From positions 1-64,000 of the forward strand of contig NZ_JAKNQL010000013.1 of the NCBI RefSeq assembly GCF_022662375.1: a DNA stretch of 64,000 nucleotides, read 5' to 3'. Below are positions 8,401 through 17,510 of the stretch, piece after piece; position 1 is the first letter of the stretch; the number at the start of each line of letters is the position of its first letter. A program made the translations under genes and the position numbers. The stretch comes from Pseudomonas sp. CROZ-RG-20F-R04-15 (GTDB taxonomy: Bacteria; Pseudomonadota; Gammaproteobacteria; Pseudomonadales; Pseudomonadaceae). The notes beneath the pieces were generated by a model. That model saw nothing but the letters and a program-made list of their open reading frames with translations. It was not told the DNA's origin and made no database searches.

Positions 8401-9174
8401 CTATTCGGTGGCTTTCACGCAATTACCAGCCTCACGACGCATGCACAGGCGATAACGCAGTTTTTCCGCCCAGTATTTTTCCGCAGCGGTGACGTCGCTC
8501 CACGAGTCGTAGGTGCTGCTTTCGAACAGGCCAATGATCGGCCGGCGCGAACCGGTGCGGCGGTCGATTTCAGCGGCAATGACGTCACCCGATTGCGCAT
8601 CGGCCAATTTGCCTTCGATGGTCACCTGACCGGTGAACGGTGGCTGCCCGGTCGTGTGAGAAGCCGCTTGCATGGCGGCGGCTTTGGCACCCGGCACACC
8701 CAATGGAATCGGAATGTAGGACGCGGCTTTCATCGACGTGTCGGCAGCCTCTGCATCGACGATGGCCACCGAAATGCGCAAGGTGTCCGGGCCCGGCTTG
8801 TCGACCATGCGATAGTCCTTGGCCAGTTGTTCATGCAACTGGTTGTAGAACCCCTGGGCAATGGCGTTGCTGTCGGTTTGCGGTGCTTCGTGCAGTTTCG
8901 ACTTGGGTCCGGCATAGAGCTGAACCGGATCGAGCATCACACTTTTATAGCGGGTAAAACTCGCTGTGGAAGCGTACTTCGGGTTGCGGTACAGCCGCAG
9001 CGCTTCGCCGTCGTCACCTTCTTTCATTTGTGGGTAGATATCGGCCAGAAAGCCTGAGCCATTGAGGTTTTCTTCGCCCAGCGTGGTGCTCCTGCCGGGT
9101 TGTGAGGTGGAGGAACAAGCGGCGAGGGTGATGACAGCAACAGCTAACGTCAATGTGCTCAGAATGGGCTTCAT
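8401..9174 (-). CDS. DUF3313 family lipoprotein
   Basis: The 257-residue product has a lipoprotein signal with lipobox LAAC (cysteine at residue 20) and then Ser-Ser at +2/+3, consistent with outer membrane sorting. Family features include SGFLADIYPQMKEG, YKSVMLDPVQLY and DTLRISVAIVDAEA. DUF3313 proteins have no established biochemical role. AAGGA lies seven bases before the ATG. A second member of the same family is found at 55699-56358. The C-terminal end has three cysteines, two of them in YRLCMRREAGNC, which could form a disulfide. Confidence 0.82.
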   Translation of the reverse strand: MKPILSTLTLAVAVITLAACSSTSQPGRSTTLGEENLNGSGFLADIYPQMKEGDDGEALRLYRNPKYASTASFTRYKSVMLDPVQLYAGPKSKLHEAPQTDSNAIAQGFYNQLHEQLAKDYRMVDKPGPDTLRISVAIVDAEAADTSMKAASYIPIPLGVPGAKAAAMQAASHTTGQPPFTGQVTIEGKLADAQSGDVIAAEIDRRTGSRRPIIGLFESSTYDSWSDVTAAEKYWAEKLRYRLCMRREAGNCVKATE

Positions 9175-9244
9175 GCAGTTTTCCTTGATTGCCTGAAAGG
9201 GGGCGCTGGGGGGCTTGCCACGCAGAAGGCTAGTTCATGGTGGT

Positions 9245-9275
9245 AAAAAAACACCGGTCGTGTACCGGTTTTTTT
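9245..9275 (+). terminator. Rho-independent terminator reading rightward
   Basis: ACCGG (9253-9257) and CCGGT (9265-9269) form a stem with a seven-base loop. It is preceded by seven A and followed directly by a T run to 9275. It works best on the plus strand. There is no plus-strand gene directly before it: the nearest is the tetR-type gene ending at 8399, so a transcript reaching this site would run antisense across the whole DUF3313 gene. Confidence 0.75.
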
Positions 9276-9466
9276 GTGCATTGAAATCCACCGTCGCATA
9301 TTTGCCGCTACGGTTCAGGGCACTGGCAGCATCTGATGGAAACATGGCGTGAAATGGACAAACCGCGGCTACCGGAGCGCTCAATCTAGCCGGTGGATCC
9401 ATGCGATCTTTAACTCTAAAAATGGCTGACAGAGCAACGGCATTGCGCACGTTGCAAGGATCTCCT

Positions 9467-10492
9467 ATGACGGATGCAAGAATGCCCTCCGGCGTCGACG
9501 GACAGACACCGCCCGTGCCTCGCTCGGTATTCATTACCGGCGCCAGTGGCTTTATCGGCAAGGCGCTGCTCAAACGCTACAACGCACTGGGTGCAACGGT
9601 GCGCGGGATGGACCTGGTTGCCGACCCTCAAAACGATATTGTCGCCGGCGACCTGACCCGGCCGGAGCGGTGGGCGGCTCACGCCAGCGGGTGCGAATTG
9701 TTCATCAACACGGCCGCCGTGGTTTCGCTGGCGGCGCCGTGGTCGCTGTATCGCGAAGTATCGGTACGCGGCGTGCGTCATTGTCTGGATGTGGCAATCG
9801 CCGCTGGCGCCAAGCGTTTTGTACAGATTTCCTCGATTGCCGCGCTGGGCTGGAACTATCCGGCGCTCGCCGATGAGCGCTGCGATGTGGTGATCGGTGA
9901 TCAGTATCGTTACGGCGTGGCCAAGGGCGCCAGCGAGCATGTGGTGCTGGCTGCCCATGCGGCGGCTGAGATCGACTGCACCGTGGTACGACCGGGTGAT
10001 GTTTACGGCCCGGGTTCACGGGCCTGGTTGATCGAACCGTTGAAAATGGCCAAGGCCGGCGCGCTGATTTTGCCCAATCGCGGTAAGGGCGTATTCACGC
10101 CGGTGTACGTCGATGATTTGCTTGACGGCATCATGCTCGCGGCGGGGCTGGAGCAAGCGCGCGGGCAGATTTTCCACTTGAGCAGTGCGCGGCCGACGAC
10201 CTGTGGCGAGTTCTTCGCCAATCACTGGCGCTGGGCCGGGCGTAAAGGCTCGCCGAAAACCCTGCCGCTGCCCTTGGCCACTGCGCTGACCTCGCTGATC
10301 TGGCGGGTTAACGGGCTGTTGAAGATCAACAGTGAAGTGACGCCGGACGCGATGTACATGCTTGCGCGCACCGCAGATATCTCTATTGCCAAGGCGCGGC
10401 GGTTGTTGGGTTATGAGCCGAAGGTGTCGCTGGAGGAAGGGCTGCGCCGCTCGGAGGACTGGCTGCGCAGTACCGGGCAGATCGGTTCATAG
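9467..10492 (+). CDS. NAD(P)-dependent epimerase/dehydratase, 3-beta-HSD-like SDR
   Basis: This is an extended short-chain dehydrogenase of 341 residues. The Rossmann motif GASGFIG spans 25-31, Ser122/123 sits in VQISSIAALG, and the catalytic pair is Tyr149-x3-Lys153 in YGVAK. The ATG at 9467 is chosen because AAGGA lies six bases before it; the ATG at 9401 has no ribosome site. The pattern (VRPGDVYGPGSRAWLIE, YVDDLLDGIMLA, FHLSSARPTTCGEFF) is close to the 3-beta-hydroxysteroid dehydrogenase branch rather than to sugar epimerases. It converges on the large minus-strand cluster that ends at 10554, and may act on the same hydrophobic compound, though this is inference. Confidence 0.82.
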   Translation: MTDARMPSGVDGQTPPVPRSVFITGASGFIGKALLKRYNALGATVRGMDLVADPQNDIVAGDLTRPERWAAHASGCELFINTAAVVSLAAPWSLYREVSVRGVRHCLDVAIAAGAKRFVQISSIAALGWNYPALADERCDVVIGDQYRYGVAKGASEHVVLAAHAAAEIDCTVVRPGDVYGPGSRAWLIEPLKMAKAGALILPNRGKGVFTPVYVDDLLDGIMLAAGLEQARGQIFHLSSARPTTCGEFFANHWRWAGRKGSPKTLPLPLATALTSLIWRVNGLLKINSEVTPDAMYMLARTADISIAKARRLLGYEPKVSLEEGLRRSEDWLRSTGQIGS

Positions 10493-10504
10493 GTGATTGC
10501 TCCC

Positions 10505-10530
10505 ACGCTCTGCGTTCCCACGCAGAGCGT
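10505..10530. repeat. Perfect 11-bp hairpin between convergent genes
   Basis: ACGCTCTGCGT, then TCCC, then ACGCAGAGCGT. It fills the 61-base gap between the SDR stop and the RND transporter stop. The same motif (CGCTCTGCGTGGGAATGC) recurs inside the composite palindrome at about 55615, so it is a dispersed element. It may also end transcription from both sides, though no T run follows. Confidence 0.7.
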
Positions 10531-10553
10531 GAGAACGCTCAGACGTGAGTTGC

Positions 10554-12917
10554 TTAACGTGTGTGCTTGTTGAAGATCAGCATCGAGGCAAGGGCCGGCA
10601 TCAGCAGTAACGCCCCCACCATGTTCCACAAAAACAGCAACACCAGCAGCAGGCCCATATCTGCCTGAAACTTGAGCACTGAGAACGACCATGTCGCCAC
10701 GCCCAGCGCGAGCGTGATGCCGGTGAAGGCCACCGAGGTGCCGGTGGTCTTCAGCGCTTCGAAGAAGGCGGCTTGAAACTTCAGACCTTGCTGCAGAAAT
10801 CCTTCGATGCGGCTGTACAGATAAATACCGTAATCGACACCAATCCCCACGCCCAGGGCAATCACCGGCAAGGTCGCAATCTTCACGCCCAGGCCCATTT
10901 TCGCCATGACCGCTTCGCACAACACGGTCGACAGGTACAGCGGCGCCATCAAGGCAAACGTGACTTTCAGCGAACGGAACTCCCAGAGCACCACCAGACT
11001 GATGATGATGAACACCAGCATCAGCATGGTCTTTTCCGAATCGCGGATGGTGATGTTGGTCGCTGCCTCAATGCCCGCGTTGCCGGCGGCCTGGAGGATT
11101 TCGAAGTCCCCGCCGTCGTAGCGCGCACTGAAAGCGTTGATTGCGTTGACCACGCCGCTCAGGGTTTCTGCCTTGTGATCGGCCAGGTACAGGCTGATCG
11201 GCGCGACGCTGCAGTTGGGGTCAACGAACTCGCCGGGGACACTGGAGCGGGCGTTGTTCATCACGAATTGATCGCGGGAGAACTCGGCCCATTTCGGGTT
11301 GCCCTCGTTGCGCGCGACAATATTGAAACGCATGGCGTTGTACAGCGATTGCACTGACTCCACACCCGGCACGGCGCGCAACGTCTGTTCCAGTTGATTG
11401 GCCAGGTCCGCGGCGGCAAACCGCGCGCATTGCTCCACCGGCGTTTTGAACATCACCACGAACACATCAGTGCTGGTGGTGTAGTGATCGAGCAGGTAAG
11501 CGTTGTCCTGGTTATAGCGCGACTCGGGGCGAAACTCCGGTGCGCCCTTGTCGAGATCGCCGATCTTCAGGTCTTGTCGCGCGGCGTAACCGACACCGAG
11601 CAGAACCAGACTGAGCGCAATCAACGTCACGGCCTTGCGCGGTTGCACGATGGTGGCGAGTCGGCGAAACACCGGCCACGACGAACCACTGCGCTTGTGC
11701 TGTTCACGCAACCCGCGCGGGCTCACGCCGACATAGGACATCAATACCGGCAGCAAAAACATTTTGGTGAAGATCGCCACGAATACACCGATGCTCGCGG
11801 TGATCGCCAGTTGCTGGATCACGCCGATGTCGATCACTAGCAACGTGATGAAACCCACCGCGTCAGCCAGCAGCGCGGTGGTGCCAGGTATAAACAGCGC
11901 GCGGAAGGTCTTGCGCGAAGCGTCGACAGGCGTAAGGCCATGGCTCATTTCGCTCATCATCAGGTTGATGTTCTGCACCGCGTGGCTGATGCCGATTGCA
12001 AAGATCAGAAACGGCACCAGAATCGAGTACGGATCGAGGCCAAAACCCAACAGACTCAACAACCCCAGTTGACAGACCACTGTGAGCAGACAGGTCAGCA
12101 CCGTCACCGCTGTACTGCGCCAGCAGCGACAATAACCATAAAGCAACGCGGTGATCAAACCGACGGTCAGGGCGAAGAACAGCACTATGTCAGCGGCTGC
12201 GGCGAGCAGGTCACCAATGATCTGCGCAAAGCCAATGACGCGAATGGTCAGGCCTTGCGCGGCAAAGTGTTCACGCACCTGTTTTTCCAGCGACTGGGTG
12301 AGGGCACCGTAATCCAGCGGTTTACCGGTTTGCGGGTCACGCTCCAACAGCGGCACACGGATGATTGCCGAATGAAAGTCGTTGGCGACGAAGCTGCCGA
12401 TCATGTTGGCGCGTTGAATGTTCTGCCGCACCTGCTCCAGCGACGCGGCGCTGCCGTCGTAGGTGTCGGGAATCACCCGGCCGGCGCGCAGGCCTTCGGT
12501 TGTGACTTCTGACCACAAGGCATTTGGGGTCCACAGGGATTTGAGGTTGCTGCGGTCAACGCCGGGAATGTAGAAAACCTTGTCGTTGACTTCGCGCAGG
12601 GTCTCGAGAAACTCCCGAGTGACGATGTCGCCCTTGGGGTTTTCCACCAACACACGCAGCACATTGCTTTGCGGGCGCAGCACATCTTCGAACTTCAGAT
12701 AATTGGCAATGAACGGGTGGCCGGTGGGAATCATCCGGCTGAAACTGGCGTCCGGTCGCAATGACAGCGCGGCATAAGCCAAGACCAGCGTGGCAAGCGC
12801 AAACACGGCCAACACGACACGGCGATGGCCGAACAATAGACGTTCGGTGCCCGCGACGATCCGTTGCATGAGGCTGAGCGGTACAACAGCGTCGCACTGA
12901 TGGGAGAGGGCGTTCAT
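10554..12917 (-). CDS. RND superfamily (MMPL-type) transporter
   Basis: The 787-residue inner membrane protein has two copies of the pattern one helix, large periplasmic loop, five or so helices, giving about twelve membrane segments. Sterol-sensing-like stretches are LDPYSILVPFLIFAIGISHAVQNINLMMSEM and LPVIALGVGIGVDYGIYLYSRIEG. Acidic residues inside the helices (GISHAVQ, GVDYG) fit proton coupling. MMPL and HpnN-type relatives move lipids and other hydrophobic molecules. It begins with an ATGA overlap on the YCF48-like gene and is the last gene of the minus-strand cluster. With DUF1329 and DUF1302 proteins upstream, it probably forms an envelope path for a hydrophobic compound; direction of transport is not known. 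Confidence 0.88.
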   Translation of the reverse strand: MNALSHQCDAVVPLSLMQRIVAGTERLLFGHRRVVLAVFALATLVLAYAALSLRPDASFSRMIPTGHPFIANYLKFEDVLRPQSNVLRVLVENPKGDIVTREFLETLREVNDKVFYIPGVDRSNLKSLWTPNALWSEVTTEGLRAGRVIPDTYDGSAASLEQVRQNIQRANMIGSFVANDFHSAIIRVPLLERDPQTGKPLDYGALTQSLEKQVREHFAAQGLTIRVIGFAQIIGDLLAAAADIVLFFALTVGLITALLYGYCRCWRSTAVTVLTCLLTVVCQLGLLSLLGFGLDPYSILVPFLIFAIGISHAVQNINLMMSEMSHGLTPVDASRKTFRALFIPGTTALLADAVGFITLLVIDIGVIQQLAITASIGVFVAIFTKMFLLPVLMSYVGVSPRGLREQHKRSGSSWPVFRRLATIVQPRKAVTLIALSLVLLGVGYAARQDLKIGDLDKGAPEFRPESRYNQDNAYLLDHYTTSTDVFVVMFKTPVEQCARFAAADLANQLEQTLRAVPGVESVQSLYNAMRFNIVARNEGNPKWAEFSRDQFVMNNARSSVPGEFVDPNCSVAPISLYLADHKAETLSGVVNAINAFSARYDGGDFEILQAAGNAGIEAATNITIRDSEKTMLMLVFIIISLVVLWEFRSLKVTFALMAPLYLSTVLCEAVMAKMGLGVKIATLPVIALGVGIGVDYGIYLYSRIEGFLQQGLKFQAAFFEALKTTGTSVAFTGITLALGVATWSFSVLKFQADMGLLLVLLFLWNMVGALLLMPALASMLIFNKHTR

Positions 12918-14047
12918 TTCGTTTGCACCTTGAAGGGAACCATCGGCAGTACTTGCAGGCCCGCAGAGCCGACCAGCAATAACTGACCGGTGCGGGTTTC
13001 ACTGACATTGAGCAGCGCCGCTTTGCCCGGCGCGCGCCACACCGCGAATTGCTCAGTGTCCTCGCTGAATTGCAGCGAACCGGCTTGACCGGCAAGTACG
13101 ACTGCACCGGACGACAATTGCTTGATGCCGTAGAGGCTGGTTTTCAGCGGCAACTGACGCGCTGTCCACGTGGCACCGTGGTCATGGCTGACCAGCAACG
13201 TGCCACCAAACCCGGCGGCCATGACGTCGCCGTTTTTCAGTTCGGCGAGGCTATAGATCGAGGCATCCGTGGGTTGCCGCGCGGCGTCCCAATGTGTGCC
13301 GCCATCCCCGGAGCGATAGAGACGCCCGGCTTCACCCGCGACCAGCAGGCTGCCGTCGGCCAGCCCGAGCACGCTGTTCAAGTGCAGGCGATCGGGGTTG
13401 TCGAGGCCACTGACGACTTCCCACGTCGCACCACCATCGACGGTTTTGAGCAGCAGGCCATAGGCGCCGACCACCCAACCTTCATGGGCATTGCGAAACC
13501 ACAGACCGAGCAACGGACGGGCCGGGCCAGCGTCCGTGGCGGCCTGGGCGTCGTCCATGGCGAAGTGCGCGTTGTCCAGCGCGGTGGCGAGGCGCTCGTC
13601 ATCTGGCGCGGCATCGACGGCCTGTTCCAGACGCGCGACGTCTGCTTCGGCGGCTTTCACCAGCAGTGGATTGATCTGGCGGCCATCGAGCTGTTTGCGC
13701 CACGTGTGCCCGCCATCGTTGCTGTGCAGGACTACGCCGTCGTGGCCCACGGCCCAGCCGTGATCGGCGTCGACGAATTGCACCGCGGTCAACAGCAGGT
13801 CGACCGGCACCTGCGCTTGTTGCACCTGACCATTGGCGTCGCGCAGAAGGATATGCCCCGAGGCGCCGACCATCACTTGCCGGTCACCGACCGATTGCAC
13901 ATCGCTCAAGGGTGACTGGAGGGCCAGCGGGGTCATGGCCGACGGACGTTCCAGGCGGTCAGTCAGTGTCACCGCGCGCGCGCCTGCGCTGGCACTCAGC
14001 GTCAGTAGCAGGGCAAGCGTCATCTGCAGGGAATTGTTGAGCGTCAT
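12914..14047 (-). CDS. YCF48/BNR-repeat beta-propeller protein, exported
   Basis: The 377-residue protein has a signal peptide (LALLLTLSASAGARA) and repeated propeller blades with the sequence theme WAVGHDGVVLHSNDGGHTWRK (98-118) and VVGAYGLLLKTVDGGATWE, as in YCF48/HCF136 proteins. Between blades, residues about 127-176 form a charged helical insert (KAAEADVARLEQAVDAAPDD) unlike the rest of the protein. YCF48 proteins act as assembly factors for photosystem II in phototrophs; homologues in heterotrophs commonly sit beside RND transporters and are assumed to be periplasmic partners. The stop overlaps the RND start by four bases, which supports translational coupling and a shared function. Confidence 0.82.
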   Translation of the reverse strand: MTLNNSLQMTLALLLTLSASAGARAVTLTDRLERPSAMTPLALQSPLSDVQSVGDRQVMVGASGHILLRDANGQVQQAQVPVDLLLTAVQFVDADHGWAVGHDGVVLHSNDGGHTWRKQLDGRQINPLLVKAAEADVARLEQAVDAAPDDERLATALDNAHFAMDDAQAATDAGPARPLLGLWFRNAHEGWVVGAYGLLLKTVDGGATWEVVSGLDNPDRLHLNSVLGLADGSLLVAGEAGRLYRSGDGGTHWDAARQPTDASIYSLAELKNGDVMAAGFGGTLLVSHDHGATWTARQLPLKTSLYGIKQLSSGAVVLAGQAGSLQFSEDTEQFAVWRAPGKAALLNVSETRTGQLLLVGSAGLQVLPMVPFKVQTK

Positions 14048-14124
14048 ACAGCACCCGTTTTTTTACAGAGGGACGACGAGAAACGGGCGGTCACTGACCG
14101 CCCGCCGATGCGGCAAGCACGGTG

Positions 14125-15477
14125 TCAGCGACCACTGCGACGCAGGGCCGAGGTGCTGAAATCCTTCAGGTTCGCCTGAATGCCGAATTGCGCGCGTTTC
14201 TCTTCGTTTTCCAGCCCCGAGACGATGTAGCGACGGGCCTGCAAATCGTAGGAAACGTCGCTGATGTGAATCGCCGAGAGCACGTCGTAACGCTGCAGGC
14301 TGTGAGCTTCCTGGACACGCCACAGTTCGCCGCGACCGTCGTACAGATCAGCGGCCAAAATGCCCCAGCTGTCTTCGTCGATGTAGAACACACGCTTGCC
14401 GTAGATGTGACGCTGACCGGGTTTCAACGTGGCTTCGACCACCCAGACACGGTGCGGCTCGTAGCGGATCAGATCCTGATTGAGGTGATCGGGCTGAATG
14501 ATGTCGCTGTACTTGAGCGCGTGCGCGGCGAGTTTGTAGGTGTTGTAGGGCACCAGCATTTGCTGCTTGCCGAGCAGTTTCCAGTCGTAGCGATCCGGCG
14601 CGCCGTTGAACATGTCGATCATGTCGTTGGTGCGCAGGCCTTCAGAGGTCGCCACCGGCGAGTCGTAGGAAATCTCCGGAGCACGCAACACGCGGCGCTG
14701 GCCGGGGTTGTAGGTCCAGGCCAGACGCTGCTCGCTGGTCTGGTCGATGGGTTCGTGCACCAGGTTCTGGCTGCCGGCGACGCTTTCCGGCGAAGTCACT
14801 TTGCCGAGGTAGTAATACAGGCGATTGGGTTCGGGATTGCCCATCGCCGAGGCCATGGCGACCGTGACGTCACGGCGCACCGGGGTGAACTTGCCATTGG
14901 CTTGCACAACCATTTCGGTCGGATAGTAGTGGTAGCCGCCGGCGCGGTAACGCACGACGTGGTTGTAGATCGCTTCCAGGCCGGTTTTCGGGATCGGAAA
15001 CGGCACGCTGGTGCTCTGGTAATCGAGCAAGCCGTTGCCATTGCCGGCCAGCGAAACGGTCGCCGCTTCCTTGCGGATTTGCGCGTACTCGCTGCCTGGC
15101 AATGCGGCACTGCGGTGGCTTGGATATACGAGCATCTTGTAGGTCGGGTATTTCTGCAGCATGGCTTGATAGCCCGGCGTCAGTTCAGCTTTGTATTGCG
15201 CCATGTTGGCAGCGGTAATGGTGTACAGCGGTTGTTCGCTGGCATACGGGTCGATGTAGTCTTTCGACGAATCGAAACCGGCCGGAGCGCTGGTCAGGCC
15301 ACCGGTCCAGGCGGGAATCTTGCCATCGGCGCTGGCTGCTTTTTCCGCGCCCACGGGCGTCAGGTCGCTGCCCAGACGGGCGATTTCCTTGGCGTCCAGC
15401 GCCGCGAAGGCTTGCACACTGGCGGTGCTGATCAGTGCTGCGAGCAATGAAAGGCAGAGTATTTTTTTGTGGTTCAT
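14125..15477 (-). CDS. DUF1329 domain protein, exported
   Basis: The 450-residue protein has a signal peptide (LCLSLLAALISTASVQAFA) and the family start LDAKEIARLGSDLTPVGAEKA. Other conserved stretches are YKAELTPGYQAMLQKYPTYKMLVYPSHR and LVHEPIDQTSEQRLAWTYNPGQRRVLRAPE. DUF1329 shares a LolA/LolB-like fold in my recollection, which suits carrying a hydrophobic molecule across the periplasm. The gene lies 16 bases downstream of the DUF1302 gene and 77 bases upstream of the YCF48-like gene. The DUF1302/DUF1329 pair is a recurrent combination in proteobacteria, often near genes for steroids or other hydrophobic compounds. Confidence 0.85.
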   Translation of the reverse strand: MNHKKILCLSLLAALISTASVQAFAALDAKEIARLGSDLTPVGAEKAASADGKIPAWTGGLTSAPAGFDSSKDYIDPYASEQPLYTITAANMAQYKAELTPGYQAMLQKYPTYKMLVYPSHRSAALPGSEYAQIRKEAATVSLAGNGNGLLDYQSTSVPFPIPKTGLEAIYNHVVRYRAGGYHYYPTEMVVQANGKFTPVRRDVTVAMASAMGNPEPNRLYYYLGKVTSPESVAGSQNLVHEPIDQTSEQRLAWTYNPGQRRVLRAPEISYDSPVATSEGLRTNDMIDMFNGAPDRYDWKLLGKQQMLVPYNTYKLAAHALKYSDIIQPDHLNQDLIRYEPHRVWVVEATLKPGQRHIYGKRVFYIDEDSWGILAADLYDGRGELWRVQEAHSLQRYDVLSAIHISDVSYDLQARRYIVSGLENEEKRAQFGIQANLKDFSTSALRRSGR

Positions 15478-15493
15478 GGCGAGATCTCTTGAA

Positions 15494-17365
15494 CTAGAAG
15501 CCCATCCGCAGGCTTAAGGAAATGAAGTCCTTGTCGGTTGGAGCGAAAGGGGTGTTGCCACTGCCGGACCAGGACAGTTCGGCGGAGTAATCCTGCAGAT
15601 AGTCGGCGCGCAGGCCGACGGAGCCGAGCAAGCGGTCTTCGACGAAGTTACCGTCGTACGACCAGCCCTTGACGTCCTGCCCGAACGCCACGAACGGCGC
15701 CAGGTTGACCCCGGCAAACACCCCCGGATAGTTGAGTTGCGCGCGCAGGCGATAGCCCCAGGAGAACTGACTGGTGTAGCCGTCGCTGGAGCAGCCGTAT
15801 TTCTTGTACGCCTGCACGGTCACGCCGCCCGTGCAACCGGCGGCGCTGCCGGACGCCAGGTCGCTGCCGTAGATTTCGGTCTTGTTGTAGCGACGCTCGG
15901 ACAGGTCCGGCAGGTCGTGCATGTATTTCATTGCCGCTTCGCCCATCAGGTTCAGGCTGTCGGCGCCGAGCACTTGCGGGATCGATTTGATGAAACCGAG
16001 GGACAACTGGGAAATCTTCAAGCGGTCGTAGCCGTTGTACACCGAACCTGGTGCGGCGCTGAGGGCATCGTTGCCCAGCGTCAACGGCTGGCCGATGGCG
16101 GCACCGGTCAATGCAGCATTGCCGGCGAAGGCTGGAATCAGGTCACCCGTGGCCAGTTGCACCGGTTGGTTGGGCCGGAAACTGTATTCGCCAAACACCG
16201 AGGTGCCCCAGACGTTGCTGGAAAAACTCAGACCGAAAATACGAATGTCTTCCGGGAAGTCGGCGAAGTAACTGGCGTTGCGTGCCGCGTTACCCGGTGC
16301 CAGATTCGGATCGCGCCAACCGGCGCCAGTCGGGCCATACAGATCGGTAGTAATGCTCGCGTAAGGCGTGCGCGAGTGAAGGTTCATCGCGTAGGCACCG
16401 AACTCAGTGCCGATGCTGTCGGCAAAGTAGCGCAGCGACAGACCGAACTGCCCGCTGTCACCAGGTTCGTTGTCCGGCCCGCGATTGATGTATTGGCCGG
16501 CGGCGTAGGAGGCCGGGTCATTGGCACCGGCACGCGGTACGCCATAGCAACCGTCGGTGATGTAGTCGTTACTGGAAAAATACGTGCCGCAGCCTTCCAG
16601 CACCGAGGCTTTCCACTGCAATTGGTAGAAAGCTTCCAGGCTCAGGCTGTCGGTCAGGCCGAGGTTGCCATAGAGCATCGGCACCGGCACCAGTGCTTCC
16701 TTGAGTTGCGAACCGGCGCGGCGCAGGGCAGTGGTGTCGACCGGGTTGACCGCGTTGATGCCGTTCTGGAAGAACAGGCCTTCGCCCCAGTTCACCACCT
16801 GATTGCCCAGGCGCGCATTGAGCGGATGGTCAGCGATGTCGAAGTCGCCGAACACGTAGGCATCAAGTAGCGCCACGCCCTGGAACTTGGCCAGATCATT
16901 GAAATGGCTGTCGCTCAACGTGTCGTTGGCCTGGTAACCGTTGGCCGAGTGCCCGAAATCGACGTTGTGGTGATTGAGGGTGTAGTCGTACCAGGTTTTG
17001 CCGCGAATGAAGGCACCGTAATTTTGCCACTTGAGTTCCACTTCACCGAGCACAGTGACGGGTGAGGACACCAGATCACCCTTGCGCCAGTTCAAACGGC
17101 TATCGTCGACGTTGCGCGCACTGTTGGGGTTGAACTGCCCGGCGTGGCCACGGCCGATGCTGTCGGCGTTGGCCTGGTTGATGAAATTGCCATTGGGATT
17201 CTCGGCGCTCCAGACCGAACCGATGCTGATACTGCCGTTGGCCCGGCCACTGATCTCTCCCCATTCAAACTCGCCGGCGTGCACGGTCTGCATGACGGCC
17301 AGCGACAACGGAGTGAGGGCTAAAGCGGTGCGCACGAGTGAGGTGCGGCGTTTGACTGGGGTCAT
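15494..17365 (-). CDS. DUF1302 outer membrane beta-barrel protein
   Basis: This 623-residue protein has a signal peptide ending VMQTVHA and starts its mature part GEFEWGEISGRANGSISIGSVW. Tyr, Trp and Phe recur in alternating hydrophobic strands, and the chain ends SLSLRMGF with a terminal Phe, so it should be a beta barrel in the outer membrane. DUF1302 hallmarks are LNARLGNQVVNWGEGLFFQNGINAVNPVD (about 206-234) and the LKWQNYGAFIRGKTWYD stretch. Four cysteines (in GCGTYF, DGCYG, GCTGG, YGCSSD) could make two extracellular disulfides. A strong AGGAGG precedes the ATG. It is the first of four minus-strand genes ending with the RND transporter. Confidence 0.87.
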   Translation of the reverse strand: MTPVKRRTSLVRTALALTPLSLAVMQTVHAGEFEWGEISGRANGSISIGSVWSAENPNGNFINQANADSIGRGHAGQFNPNSARNVDDSRLNWRKGDLVSSPVTVLGEVELKWQNYGAFIRGKTWYDYTLNHHNVDFGHSANGYQANDTLSDSHFNDLAKFQGVALLDAYVFGDFDIADHPLNARLGNQVVNWGEGLFFQNGINAVNPVDTTALRRAGSQLKEALVPVPMLYGNLGLTDSLSLEAFYQLQWKASVLEGCGTYFSSNDYITDGCYGVPRAGANDPASYAAGQYINRGPDNEPGDSGQFGLSLRYFADSIGTEFGAYAMNLHSRTPYASITTDLYGPTGAGWRDPNLAPGNAARNASYFADFPEDIRIFGLSFSSNVWGTSVFGEYSFRPNQPVQLATGDLIPAFAGNAALTGAAIGQPLTLGNDALSAAPGSVYNGYDRLKISQLSLGFIKSIPQVLGADSLNLMGEAAMKYMHDLPDLSERRYNKTEIYGSDLASGSAAGCTGGVTVQAYKKYGCSSDGYTSQFSWGYRLRAQLNYPGVFAGVNLAPFVAFGQDVKGWSYDGNFVEDRLLGSVGLRADYLQDYSAELSWSGSGNTPFAPTDKDFISLSLRMGF

Positions 17366-17510
17366 GAAATGCCCTCCTGATTATTATTGTTGGAGGCTTG
17401 GAACAAGCTGAGGCAGATCATGAATAGCGGGGCGGCGGAAAACCGTGCATTTCACGCCAGCGATTTACCAAATGGCGTCAATCGCTTTGTGGGGGCTCAC
17501 CCCATCGAGG

